Position numbers and translations under genes: made by a program
Assembly (NCBI GenBank): GCA_021803845.1
Contig: JAJZLA010000113.1
Span: 1-6,045 of the forward strand
DNA from: a bacterium
GTDB taxonomy: Bacteria; SZUA-79; Acidulodesulfobacterales; Acidulodesulfobacteraceae
Reading direction: 5' to 3'
DNA length: 6,045 nucleotides
In this document: piece after piece, positions 1 to 5,983 of the stretch
Numbering within the stretch: position 1 is the stretch's first letter
Layout: every line of letters begins with the position of its first letter
The notes under the pieces: generated by a model
What the model was told of the DNA's origin: nothing
Database searches by the model: none
Seen by the model: the letters and a program-made list of their open reading frames with translations, nothing else

Positions 1-308
1 TTTTCCCTATTGTTTCTTTTTCTAAAATTTTCCATTTCGGCTAAACTCTTAAGATAGTTTGCATTTGCTTCATCGTTTTCTTTTTTTAAATTTTTAAGGA
101 CATTTTTTAAATATTTTAAAGTTTTTTCAGCTTCAACAAGATTTTTAGGGTCGGGAATCATATCGATATCGGCATCAGTTTCGATGACGACATTTTCCAG
201 CTCATGCGGTTCCGTTTCCATCTTTTTTCCTAATTCGGATTCTATTTCGGAATCGCCGGCATCATCCTTTATTTTTTCATATTCCGTATTTTCTTCATCT
301 AAACGCAT
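1..308 (-). CDS. grpE: GrpE, nucleotide exchange factor for DnaK (partial, N-terminal 102 residues)
   Basis: GrpE is the cytoplasmic co-chaperone that releases ADP from DnaK (Hsp70) during protein folding. Reading the minus strand from the ATG at 308 gives 102 open codons to the left edge, so the C-terminal half, including the beta-wing domain that contacts DnaK, is missing. Residues 1-50 are acidic and low in complexity, as in most GrpE N-termini. From about residue 58 the sequence becomes charged and helical, like the long coiled-coil dimer stalk. The family hallmark YLKSLAEMENFRKR lies at residues 85-98. The start is supported by an AAAGGAG ribosome binding site nine bases upstream. The gene follows hrcA by 79 bases on the same strand, the classical hrcA-grpE(-dnaK) order, so it is probably cotranscribed and under CIRCE control. 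The identification rests on the hallmark plus context and is firm. Confidence 0.93.
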   Translation of the reverse strand, partial: MRLDEENTEYEKIKDDAGDSEIESELGKKMETEPHELENVVIETDADIDMIPDPKNLVEAEKTLKYLKNVLKNLKKENDEANANYLKSLAEMENFRKRNNRE

Positions 309-317
309 TAAATATAT

Positions 318-324
318 CTCCTTT
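318..324 (-). promoter_or_regulatory. Ribosome binding site of grpE
   Basis: The minus strand reads AAAGGAG here, nine bases before the grpE ATG at 308. It fixes the grpE start. It also contrasts with hrcA, resB and the DUF1015 gene, none of which has a visible Shine-Dalgarno sequence. Confidence 0.8.
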
Positions 325-387
325 ATTTAATTTGAATGCATGCAATAATTTCAATTCATTAAATTTATCTATTTTTTATATTTTATT

Positions 388-1470
388 TCATATGATGCCG
401 CTTAAAAATTCCGATACAAAATCTATTATAGGAATAACGTGGGAATAATTCATTCTTAGCGGCCCTATTATTCCTATCGACCCTCTAATCATATTGATCT
501 CGCTTATATATGGCGCCGTTATAAGAGAAAGACCGGATATTTCAGACCACTCATCTTCCGAACCTATGAATATCTGTTTTGTTTTGGAATTTTTAGTATG
601 CCCGAGAAGTTTTATTATATTTTTTTTGTCCGAAATTGTTTTTATAAGAAATTTTATCTGCTCGTTATTGGAAAATTCAGGCTCTTCTATTAAATCTCCC
701 TCGGGACCCACGTAAAGACAGTTATCGTAATGCTTATAATCCCAATAACCCGAAACATTTCCAATAGAAGAAAAAATTCCCATATTTAAAATAGAATAAA
801 AATTTTCCTTATCGCTATGCATTTCTTCGATTATTATTTCTTTTAAACCGTCTAAGCTGCAATTTTTCTTTTCGATTATTTCGTTTAATTTATTAGAATA
901 GCGCGTGAGTTCGTTTTGTTTTATATCTTTAGTTATATAAAACGATTTATTTTCCGTAACTCCGTTCGCAAAGACTATAATAGCAAGTATATTTTTTTCT
1001 TTTATTCTGATAAATTCTATATGTAAAAGATTAGCTTCCGACATATCAGGCGCCAGAACTACGCCGGCGTAATGGGACAAATCGGAAAGCAGTATGGAAA
1101 CCTGATTTAATATTCCGTTTAAATCCCTGTTTGCCGAAGTTAATCTTATTTCTATATCTTCTTTTTCTTTAATGGAAATTTTTTCGGTTTTCATCAAACT
1201 GTCGACATAAAACTTATATCCTTTAGCTGTCGGAATCCTGCCGGCGGAAAAATGCGGCTGATAAATATAACCGGCTTCTTCAAGCGAGGCCATAATATTT
1301 CTTATAGAAGCCGAGCTTAAATTAAGTTTGCTGCTTTCGGCGATAAATTTAGAACCTACCGGACTTGCCGTTCCAAAGTACCCCTCTATTATGCCGAGAA
1401 GTATTTCCCTGCTCCTTTCGTTTAAATCGTTATAATTAAATTTTTCCGCTTTTTCTTCCAAAGTTTTCAT
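388..1470 (-). CDS. hrcA: HrcA, heat-inducible transcription repressor
   Basis: HrcA is a cytoplasmic dimeric repressor that binds the CIRCE operator and keeps the hrcA-grpE-dnaK and groESL operons low; in the known systems it needs GroEL to fold into its active form. The N-terminal winged-helix domain is plain: NERSREIL, the segment TASPVGSKFIAE, the recognition region SSASIRNIMASLEEAGYI and then SAGRIPTAKGYKFYVD. The central and C-terminal HrcA domain ends in the conserved block GSIGIIGPLRMNYSHVIPI. The frame is open back to a TTG at 1506, with ATGs at 1491 and 1470. I prefer 1470 (360 aa), the ATG nearest the conserved NERSREIL segment. The TTG lies inside a predicted leader stem, and 1491 remains possible. 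No Shine-Dalgarno sequence precedes any of them. An almost perfect CIRCE lies upstream, so the gene is probably autoregulated. Product confidence is high; the exact start is uncertain. Confidence 0.96.
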   Translation of the reverse strand: MKTLEEKAEKFNYNDLNERSREILLGIIEGYFGTASPVGSKFIAESSKLNLSSASIRNIMASLEEAGYIYQPHFSAGRIPTAKGYKFYVDSLMKTEKISIKEKEDIEIRLTSANRDLNGILNQVSILLSDLSHYAGVVLAPDMSEANLLHIEFIRIKEKNILAIIVFANGVTENKSFYITKDIKQNELTRYSNKLNEIIEKKNCSLDGLKEIIIEEMHSDKENFYSILNMGIFSSIGNVSGYWDYKHYDNCLYVGPEGDLIEEPEFSNNEQIKFLIKTISDKKNIIKLLGHTKNSKTKQIFIGSEDEWSEISGLSLITAPYISEINMIRGSIGIIGPLRMNYSHVIPIIDFVSEFLSGII

Positions 1471-1496
1471 ATATATTTGCAATAAATGCATACTAT

Positions 1497-1547
1497 TCGG
1501 CAACAAACTAAACTAAAATTTATCTATATATAATTATTTGCCGCCGA
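1497..1547 (-). promoter_or_regulatory. Possible stem-loop in the hrcA mRNA leader
   Basis: On the minus strand the arm TCGGCGGCAAA (1547-1537) can pair in RNA with TTTGTTGCCGA (1507-1497): 11 pairs, two of them G-U, around a 29-base AT-rich loop. The first arm starts on the base after CIRCE. The second ends five bases before the ATG at 1491. It lies in the leader of a heat-shock transcript, so it might affect mRNA stability or translation. That function is inference; only the pairing potential is seen. Confidence 0.4.
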
Positions 1548-1574
1548 TTAGCACTTAAACATACAGAGTGCTAA
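1548..1574 (-). promoter_or_regulatory. CIRCE operator (HrcA binding site)
   Basis: The plus strand shows TTAGCACTT, nine bases, then GAGTGCTAA. This matches the CIRCE consensus (TTAGCACTC-N9-GAGTGCTAA) at 17 of 18 arm positions, with one T in place of C. It spans the predicted transcription start of hrcA, the usual position for repression by HrcA. CIRCE is palindromic, so its assignment to hrcA comes from the promoter on the minus strand. Confidence 0.95.
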
Positions 1575-1579
1575 TTATT

Positions 1580-1608
1580 ATTTAATCAATATTTTAACAT
1601 TTTGTCAA
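1580..1608 (-). promoter_or_regulatory. Housekeeping-sigma promoter of hrcA-grpE
   Basis: The minus strand has a perfect -35 TTGACA (1608-1603), a 17-base spacer and a -10 TTAAAT (1585-1580, four of six matches). The predicted start point, about 1573, falls at the edge of CIRCE. A vegetative-type promoter repressed through CIRCE fits HrcA control rather than a heat-shock sigma factor. A TAAATA shifted by one base is a weaker alternative -10. Confidence 0.72.
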
Positions 1609-1672
1609 GTTTTATTCTATATTAAAATCGAGCCTATTAACAATATCTAACGATAAAACAAAAACTTTTTTC

Positions 1673-1701
1673 TTTACAAATTTTTCATAAAAGCATAAAA
1701 T
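1673..1701 (+). promoter_or_regulatory. Promoter of resB-ccsA, probably leaderless
   Basis: The plus strand has TTTACA (1673-1678), a 17-base spacer and TAAAAT (1696-1701), each five of six to the consensus. The -10 ends six bases before the resB ATG at 1708, so the expected start point is the A of the ATG itself or next to it. No Shine-Dalgarno sequence lies between. This suggests a leaderless transcript. The promoter is separated from CIRCE by about 100 bases, so HrcA control of it is unlikely. Confidence 0.6.
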
Positions 1702-1707
1702 ATAACG

Positions 1708-3063
1708 ATGTTGTCAAAATTAAATAAATTTATTTCTTCGGTTAAACTCGCCGTTTTTCTTTTTATAACAATCGCCGTTCTTGCCATGATAGGTACGTTT
1801 ATAAATCAAGGCGATACAATAAAACAGTACAAAACTATTTTTTCGCCGACGGTATATCACGTATTATACTGGCTCGGCTTTTTAAATATTTACGATTCAT
1901 GGTATTTCATCGCATTTTCCCTGCTTCTGATGGTCAATCTTATAGCCGCATCTATCAATATGTTTCCGCGTACGATAAAAGCGGTTTTCGGTCCTTACCC
2001 CTCTTTTAAAGAAGTAACGGAAAATAAAAATAATAAAGCGATATATGAGGCTATCGAAACAAAAAAGAGACCGGAAGAAATAAAAGAAATTATAGGTAAA
2101 AAATTCGGGGCTTTGCTTGACCAAAAGATAAACGAAAACAAAGATGAAACAAAACTATATTATTCCAAAAATTCTATTTTTAGATTTTCTCCTTACATTG
2201 CCCATATAAGCGCAATAATAATCATTATAGGCGTATTGCTAAATTTTAAATATGGATTCAGATCTTATACCAATATTAAAGTCGGGGGAAAAACTAACGT
2301 TACTTACCTTTTAAAAAACAACAAACCGATTAAGCTTCCTTTCACGATAAGATTAGACAGATATCGCACGACTTATTATCCTGACGGAATTCCTAAGGCT
2401 TACATAAGCACTGTAAGTATAATTCAAGAACATATAAGAATTTTGACAAAAAACATAGAGGTGAACCATCCCTTAACTTATAAGGGCATTACTATCTACC
2501 AGGCGAGTTACGGACATTATAAACCCGATAAATACGGTATTTTAGTTGTTAATTTACTGCATATTAATTCTTTTAAAAAAATAATATATGCTTCAACGGG
2601 AAAATTCTATAATTCTAAAATAAATAACATTAAATTTATGCTGACCAGGGTTCTTAGAAAAGGTAAAATGTCCTATTTTCCCTATATAATTAAATTAAAT
2701 AATAAAAAAATTTTAAATTTTAGGATTATACGGGTTAAAAATCAAAATTTCCCGCTTATAATAGCAAGATATAAAAATATCGGCTTTATAATGACTCCGC
2801 AATTAAAAACTTACTATTACAGCGGAGTAGAAATAACTAAAAATACTTACGTATCTGTAGTTTGGATAGGATGCATAATTCTTGTGATTTCTTTATTTTT
2901 TTCATTTTTCTTTAACCACGAAGAAACATGGATATCGTTTACCGGCATTAATGATGCTAAAAAAACGAAGATTGAAATAATTTCTATCCCAAAAAAGAAA
3001 TTTAATTCTTTTTACAAAAAATTTGATAAAAAAATAAGTAAAATTAAAAAATTTTTAAGCTAA
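1708..3063 (+). CDS. resB: ResB/CcsB, cytochrome c biogenesis protein (System II)
   Basis: ResB (CcsB, Ccs1) pairs with CcsA in the cytoplasmic membrane to move heme outwards and attach it to CXXCH motifs of apocytochromes c. The 451-aa protein has the family layout. TM1 is at about 13-33 and TM2 at about 65-84, the latter preceded by the typical IYDSWYF. TM3 at about 162-180 carries a conserved histidine, H166 (in SPYIAHIS), a likely heme ligand. A large outer domain spans about 181-381 and TM4 is at about 383-402. The family signature NHPLTYKGITIYQASYG lies at 253-269. A short, very lysine-rich C-terminal tail (about 403-451) is predicted to lie inside. The ATG is supported by the hydrophobic N-terminus starting where family members do, though no ribosome binding site precedes it. 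ccsA follows after 38 bases. No resA-like thioredoxin gene is in the window. The family call is firm. Confidence 0.93.
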   Translation: MLSKLNKFISSVKLAVFLFITIAVLAMIGTFINQGDTIKQYKTIFSPTVYHVLYWLGFLNIYDSWYFIAFSLLLMVNLIAASINMFPRTIKAVFGPYPSFKEVTENKNNKAIYEAIETKKRPEEIKEIIGKKFGALLDQKINENKDETKLYYSKNSIFRFSPYIAHISAIIIIIGVLLNFKYGFRSYTNIKVGGKTNVTYLLKNNKPIKLPFTIRLDRYRTTYYPDGIPKAYISTVSIIQEHIRILTKNIEVNHPLTYKGITIYQASYGHYKPDKYGILVVNLLHINSFKKIIYASTGKFYNSKINNIKFMLTRVLRKGKMSYFPYIIKLNNKKILNFRIIRVKNQNFPLIIARYKNIGFIMTPQLKTYYYSGVEITKNTYVSVVWIGCIILVISLFFSFFFNHEETWISFTGINDAKKTKIEIISIPKKKFNSFYKKFDKKISKIKKFLS

Positions 3064-3089
3064 TTTAAAAATTAAGTTTATGGTCAATA

Positions 3090-3093
3090 GAGG
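3090..3093 (+). promoter_or_regulatory. Ribosome binding site of ccsA
   Basis: GAGG lies eight bases before the ATG at 3102 and selects it over the out-of-frame ATG at 3080, which is not followed by a plausible reading frame. Confidence 0.65.
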
Positions 3094-3101
3094 TTATAAC
3101 T

Positions 3102-3998
3102 ATGATTTCGCCGAATATATCCGTCCTTGACGGATCCTTATATTTTACAGTTTCGCTTCTTTTCGTGTTTGCTTCTTTTATAGGTTATTTTATCTTTTTA
3201 TTTACCGGAAGCAAAACGATTTCAAAAATATCGTTCGGTATTCTAATTGCGGGCTTTATAGTTCAGACCGCGGCATTCGTTATAAGATGGATCTATGCCT
3301 ATAAAATCGGGATAGATACGCCGCCGTTGGTAGATCTGTACGACTCCTTAGTATTCTTTGCTTATGTTATTGAAATCGGTTATATAATTTTAAGAATTTT
3401 TTACGATTTTGACGCTCTTGGCTTTATAATTACGTTTATAGCATCGTCGGCACTTGCTTTTGCCACTTTTTATCCGCTTGCCACAAGCGCAATAGAACCG
3501 ACTATTCCCGCACTGCAAAGTTACTGGCTTTTATACCATATTATGACTTTATTCGTTGCCTACGGAGCGTTTGCGGCTTCATTCGGATTAGGGATACTTT
3601 ATTTAATAAAAAATGGCAGAGAAAACGGCAATAAAAAGCGTGGAAATAGATTTTTATCGCTTTTACCGGAGTCAGCAGTAATAGAAGAATCAATTTATAA
3701 AGTAATATCTGTCGGACTAGTTTTTTTAACTGCAGGAATAGTAATAGGTGCCGCATGGGCGGACAGCGCCTGGGGCGGCTACTGGAGTTGGGATCCTAAA
3801 GAAACATGGTCGCTTATAACGTGGATGACATACATTTTATTTATTCATGCAAGATTTACTAAAGGATGGGGCGGCAAAAAAATGGCTTGGATCGCCGTCA
3901 TCGGATTTGCGGTAGTTATATTCTGCTATCTTGGCGTTGATTTGATAATACCGGGATTACATTCTTACGCGACGCCAGGATCGTCCCCTATTTTATAA
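3102..3998 (+). CDS. ccsA: CcsA/ResC, cytochrome c synthase subunit (System II)
   Basis: CcsA (ResC, called CcsB in some naming schemes) is the WWD-domain, heme-handling subunit that works with ResB to present heme outside the membrane and ligate it to apocytochrome c. The 298-aa protein is nearly all membrane, with about eight hydrophobic segments, starting near residues 12-33 and 43-64 and ending near 262-280. The tryptophan-rich WWD motif WGGYWSWDPKETW is at 224-236, intact. The expected histidines are present: H146 (LLYHIM) and H287 (GLHSYA) flank the WWD loop as likely outer heme ligands, and H249 (FIHARF) is the in-membrane one. Length and ends match full-length members. It follows resB by 38 bases with its own GAGG ribosome binding site, so the two are almost certainly one operon. 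In some bacteria these two genes are fused; here they are separate. Confidence 0.95.
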   Translation: MISPNISVLDGSLYFTVSLLFVFASFIGYFIFLFTGSKTISKISFGILIAGFIVQTAAFVIRWIYAYKIGIDTPPLVDLYDSLVFFAYVIEIGYIILRIFYDFDALGFIITFIASSALAFATFYPLATSAIEPTIPALQSYWLLYHIMTLFVAYGAFAASFGLGILYLIKNGRENGNKKRGNRFLSLLPESAVIEESIYKVISVGLVFLTAGIVIGAAWADSAWGGYWSWDPKETWSLITWMTYILFIHARFTKGWGGKKMAWIAVIGFAVVIFCYLGVDLIIPGLHSYATPGSSPIL

Positions 3999-4028
3999 AT
4001 AAAATAAAAAAAATATTTTTATTTATTT
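3997..4028 (+). terminator. AT-only inverted repeat after ccsA (weak candidate terminator)
   Basis: The bases around the ccsA stop codon can fold into a 12-bp stem with one bulged A: 3997-4010 pairs with 4016-4028. It contains no G or C, so it would be weak. In DNA this AT-rich it may be chance. If it does act, it would separate ccsA from the next gene. Confidence 0.2.
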
Positions 4029-4050
4029 AAAATAATTACATATATTGTAT

Positions 4051-5373
4051 ATGAATAATTCTACAGAAAAAAATTTCAAAACAACTATACTGCCTTTCAG
4101 ACCTTACGTTTACGATGTTAAGTGCGCAGGAGAAATTAAGAATCTTACGGCTCCGCCGTATGACATAATAAGCAAAGAACTTCAGAACGAACTATATGAA
4201 AGGTCGCTCTACAATATAATAAGGCTGGAATACGGAAAGGAATTAGACGGCGACGGCGATAATGAAAATAAATATACCAGGGCATCCCGCTTATTTAATG
4301 AATGGGCGGGTAAGTGCATTTTAAAAAGAGCCGCAAAAAACGCTATTTATATTTACTCGCAAATTTTTAATATTGACGGAACTGAATATGAAAGAACCGG
4401 CTTTATGTCTCTCTTTAAACTTCCGGAATCGAAAGAAAATAACTCTATATACGGTCATGAGACTACCCTTTCCAAGCCTAAAGAAGACCGCTTTAAGCTT
4501 ATGGAAACGGCAAATGCGAATTTCAGCCCTATTTTTTCCGTATTCGAAGACAATAATCAAAAAGTTTTGACTATTTTAAAAACGGCTTTATCAGAAAAAG
4601 AGGTCAAAAAACTATTCGATTTTATAGACGATAATGGAATCAAAAACATCCTTTACGCAATAGAAGATGAAAAAATCATAGCCGATATCCAAAATGATAT
4701 GGGTGATAAATCGGTTTATATCGCTGACGGACACCACAGATTTGAAACATGTATTAATTATCGGGATTACGTTAAAAAAAACGGATTAGATAAAAAAGGT
4801 ATTAATGCCGATTATTGCCTTATGTTTTTTGCGCCTTCCGGACAGAAAGGATTAGTTATTTTACCGACGCATCGAGGTATAAAAGAAAAGAATATAAATA
4901 TTGAAAATTTTATAGAAATATTGAGTAAATATTTCATAATTAGTGAAACCAATGCGGAAGACCTGATTAACGAGAATAAAAAAACCGGCAAAAAATATGT
5001 TTCTTTCGGTTTTGCCCACAAATCAGGAAGAAATTTTATACTCTCGTTTAAAAACGAAACGTCTGACTTAAAAACGATAAACCCATTAGATAATCTCGAC
5101 GTATCCATTCTTCAGGAATATATTTTAAAAAAAGCTTTAGAAATAACGCAGGAAGAAATCGATAACCAAAAATATATCGTATATGAAAAAGATGCAAAAA
5201 AAGCTTTAGAAAAAGTTAAGAAAGGGGGGCTGGAGGCCGTATTCTTTATGAATCCTACTAAGATAGAAGACGTAATAAAAATAGCTTCCTTAAACCTTAG
5301 AATGCCTCAAAAATCAACATACTTTTATCCTAAACTAATCAGCGGATTGCTTATTAACCCGCTGATTAAGTAA
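4051..5373 (+). CDS. DUF1015 family protein, function unknown
   Basis: This is a predicted soluble cytoplasmic protein of 440 aa in the DUF1015 family. From the ATG at 4051, the N-terminal block LPFRPYVYD then NLTAPPYDII is at about 14-40. A middle block with GHETTLSKPKEDRFKLM is at about 135-151. The signature ADGHHRFET is at 225-233 and the C-terminal MPQKSTYFYPKLISGL at 418-433. All are family hallmarks, and the length is typical. No signal peptide or membrane segment is visible. The DGHHR motif resembles the one in ParB-fold free serine kinases such as SerK, so a nucleotide-dependent kinase or related activity is conceivable, but that is inference. A TTG two codons upstream is a poorer start than this ATG. 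No ribosome binding site is visible. It follows ccsA by 52 bases on the same strand. Cotranscription is possible, but a functional link to cytochrome assembly is not shown. Confidence 0.9.
   Translation: MNNSTEKNFKTTILPFRPYVYDVKCAGEIKNLTAPPYDIISKELQNELYERSLYNIIRLEYGKELDGDGDNENKYTRASRLFNEWAGKCILKRAAKNAIYIYSQIFNIDGTEYERTGFMSLFKLPESKENNSIYGHETTLSKPKEDRFKLMETANANFSPIFSVFEDNNQKVLTILKTALSEKEVKKLFDFIDDNGIKNILYAIEDEKIIADIQNDMGDKSVYIADGHHRFETCINYRDYVKKNGLDKKGINADYCLMFFAPSGQKGLVILPTHRGIKEKNINIENFIEILSKYFIISETNAEDLINENKKTGKKYVSFGFAHKSGRNFILSFKNETSDLKTINPLDNLDVSILQEYILKKALEITQEEIDNQKYIVYEKDAKKALEKVKKGGLEAVFFMNPTKIEDVIKIASLNLRMPQKSTYFYPKLISGLLINPLIK
5336..5368. terminator. Perfect 10-bp hairpin at the DUF1015 gene end (possible bidirectional terminator)
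   Basis: TAATCAGCGG (5336-5345) and CCGCTGATTA (5359-5368) are perfect inverted repeats around a 13-base loop. They lie inside the last codons of the DUF1015 gene and just beyond the end of the convergent gene. No T tract follows directly on either strand, so it is not a canonical intrinsic terminator. Position between convergent genes is the main support. Confidence 0.4.
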
Positions 5374-5392
5374 AGTTAAAATTAAGGCTTTT

Positions 5393-5806
5393 CTATTGAT
5401 AACCGTAGCTGCCGTCCGGAGACATTGAGGGCATAACAACTTCCTGCAATATAGCATTATTTTCGTAAATATACTGCATTACATAAATTACTTTTCCTAC
5501 ATTTCTTCCGTACTGCAATTTTTCGTAAACGTTAGGTACGTATTTTATAGTTTTGAACAGTATAGGATAACCGTAAAGATTTTTTTTAATTAAAGAACTT
5601 AACGGTATTACCGCCGAATTATTAGAAATAGCAAACTCTAGCCAGCATACTTCGCCAGCGTTAAAAACTACTTCGTATTTAACTTTGTTTATCTTATATT
5701 CATATGCCGTTATACCGGAATTTTTATAATCATACTGCGACAGGTCAGGCTGTATAATATAAAGTTTTTTCAAAGAAATCTTCCGTATTTTGTATTTTGA
5801 CTGCAT
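5393..5806 (-). CDS. Hypothetical protein, probably the body of a frameshifted exported protein
   Basis: I do not recognise this protein. As read from the ATG at 5806 it has 137 aa, rich in Tyr, Lys, Ile and Asn, with alternating hydrophobic and polar stretches suggesting beta structure. Visible pieces are YEVVFNAGEVCWLEFAIS in the middle, YGRNVGKVIYVMQYIY near the end and a Ser/Gly/Tyr-rich tail. There is no membrane segment and a single Cys. The ATG at 5806 has no ribosome binding site. The same frame stays open upstream to 5912 without an ATG, and just before 5806 it reads KVYAAVGG, like a signal-peptidase site (V-Y-A, then A). A signal-peptide start in another frame lies upstream (5860-5931). 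One extra base near 5867-5871 would give a 179-aa exported protein, so the true start is probably 5931. It is convergent with the DUF1015 gene, 19 bases away. Mutation, sequence error or frameshifting cannot be told apart here. Confidence 0.6.
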   Translation of the reverse strand: MQSKYKIRKISLKKLYIIQPDLSQYDYKNSGITAYEYKINKVKYEVVFNAGEVCWLEFAISNNSAVIPLSSLIKKNLYGYPILFKTIKYVPNVYEKLQYGRNVGKVIYVMQYIYENNAILQEVVMPSMSPDGSYGYQ

Positions 5807-5859
5807 ACTTTTTAAAGTGCCGCCTACCGCCGCATAAACTTTATTGCAGTTAATATAAT

Positions 5860-5931
5860 TTAACGCAAAAATATACCTGTCACAATCACAATTAATGCAA
5901 AAATTAAATTTTTTTTAAGAATAATTTTCAT
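5860..5931 (-). other. Signal-peptide-like N-terminal fragment in another frame
   Basis: The minus strand from the ATG at 5931 encodes 23 residues: MKIILKK, then a hydrophobic run (NLIFALIVIVTGIF), then LR and a stop at 5862-5860. Basic start plus hydrophobic core is a typical signal peptide. AGGAG lies six bases upstream, the best initiation site in this area. In the run of five T (minus strand, 5871-5867) one additional T would continue the frame as FFALNYINCNKVYAAVGG and into the 5393-5806 gene. It is therefore more likely the displaced 5' end of that gene than a separate micropeptide. Confidence 0.6.
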
Positions 5932-5937
5932 TTTTAG

Positions 5938-5942
5938 CTCCT
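5938..5942 (-). promoter_or_regulatory. Ribosome binding site for the start at 5931
   Basis: The minus strand reads AGGAG six bases before the ATG at 5931, ideal spacing. It is the main reason to place the start of the right-hand gene at 5931 rather than at 5806. Confidence 0.7.
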
Positions 5943-5950
5943 GGTATAAT
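5942..5950 (+). promoter_or_regulatory. Candidate extended -10 promoter reading rightwards
   Basis: TGGTATAAT is a perfect extended -10 element (TGnTATAAT) on the plus strand. No good -35 precedes it, which extended -10 promoters tolerate. The start would be near 5957, inside the palindrome. It points to a possible divergent gene continuing past the right edge; the frame from the GTG at 5967 is open for 26 codons to the edge but has no recognisable content. Confidence 0.35.
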
Positions 5951-5974
5951 GTTCACTGTAAGTATCGTGAACAT
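5949..5974. promoter_or_regulatory. Operator-like palindrome upstream of the right-hand gene
   Basis: ATGTTCAC, ten bases, GTGAACAT form a perfect 8+8 inverted repeat. Centre-to-centre arm spacing of 18 bases suits a dimeric helix-turn-helix regulator. It covers the -10 region and spacer of the minus-strand promoter candidate and the -10 to +1 region of the plus-strand one, as a repressor site would. The regulator is not in the window. Confidence 0.5.
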
Positions 5975-5983
5975 ATTTGTTAA
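5955..5983 (-). promoter_or_regulatory. Candidate promoter of the right-hand gene
   Basis: The minus strand has TTAACA (5983-5978, five of six), a 17-base spacer and TACAGT (5960-5955, four of six). The expected start is near 5948, leaving a leader of about 17 bases that contains AGGAG before the ATG at 5931. The spacing is coherent with a start at 5931. In AT-rich DNA such matches arise by chance, so confidence is moderate. Confidence 0.4.

Noticed and set aside
494..715. Open frame on the plus strand inside hrcA
   Set aside because: It is antisense to the conserved HrcA coding region, has no family resemblance and no ribosome binding site. The other long frames opposite or within resB, ccsA and the DUF1015 gene (1897-2124, 3541-3756, 4321-4560, 4373-4570, 4812-5108) were rejected for the same reason.
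1471..1506. TTG at 1506 as the hrcA start
   Set aside because: It is a weak start codon without a ribosome binding site, adds twelve residues beyond the ATG at 1470, and lies inside the predicted leader stem.
1548..1574. CIRCE as a regulator of the divergent resB operon
   Set aside because: It ends about 100 bases before the resB -35 element, too far for simple repression, and cytochrome assembly is not a known HrcA target.
4045..4050. TTG at 4045 as the start of the DUF1015 gene
   Set aside because: An ATG follows two codons later, no ribosome binding site favours the TTG, and the two extra residues add nothing conserved.
5909..5916. A8 run (minus strand) as a programmed -1 frameshift site for the right-hand gene
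   Set aside because: Slippage here would enter the body frame before the hydrophobic core and replace the signal peptide with a Cys/Asp/Asn-rich stretch. A one-base change at the T5 run 5867-5871 keeps the signal peptide whole and explains the data better.
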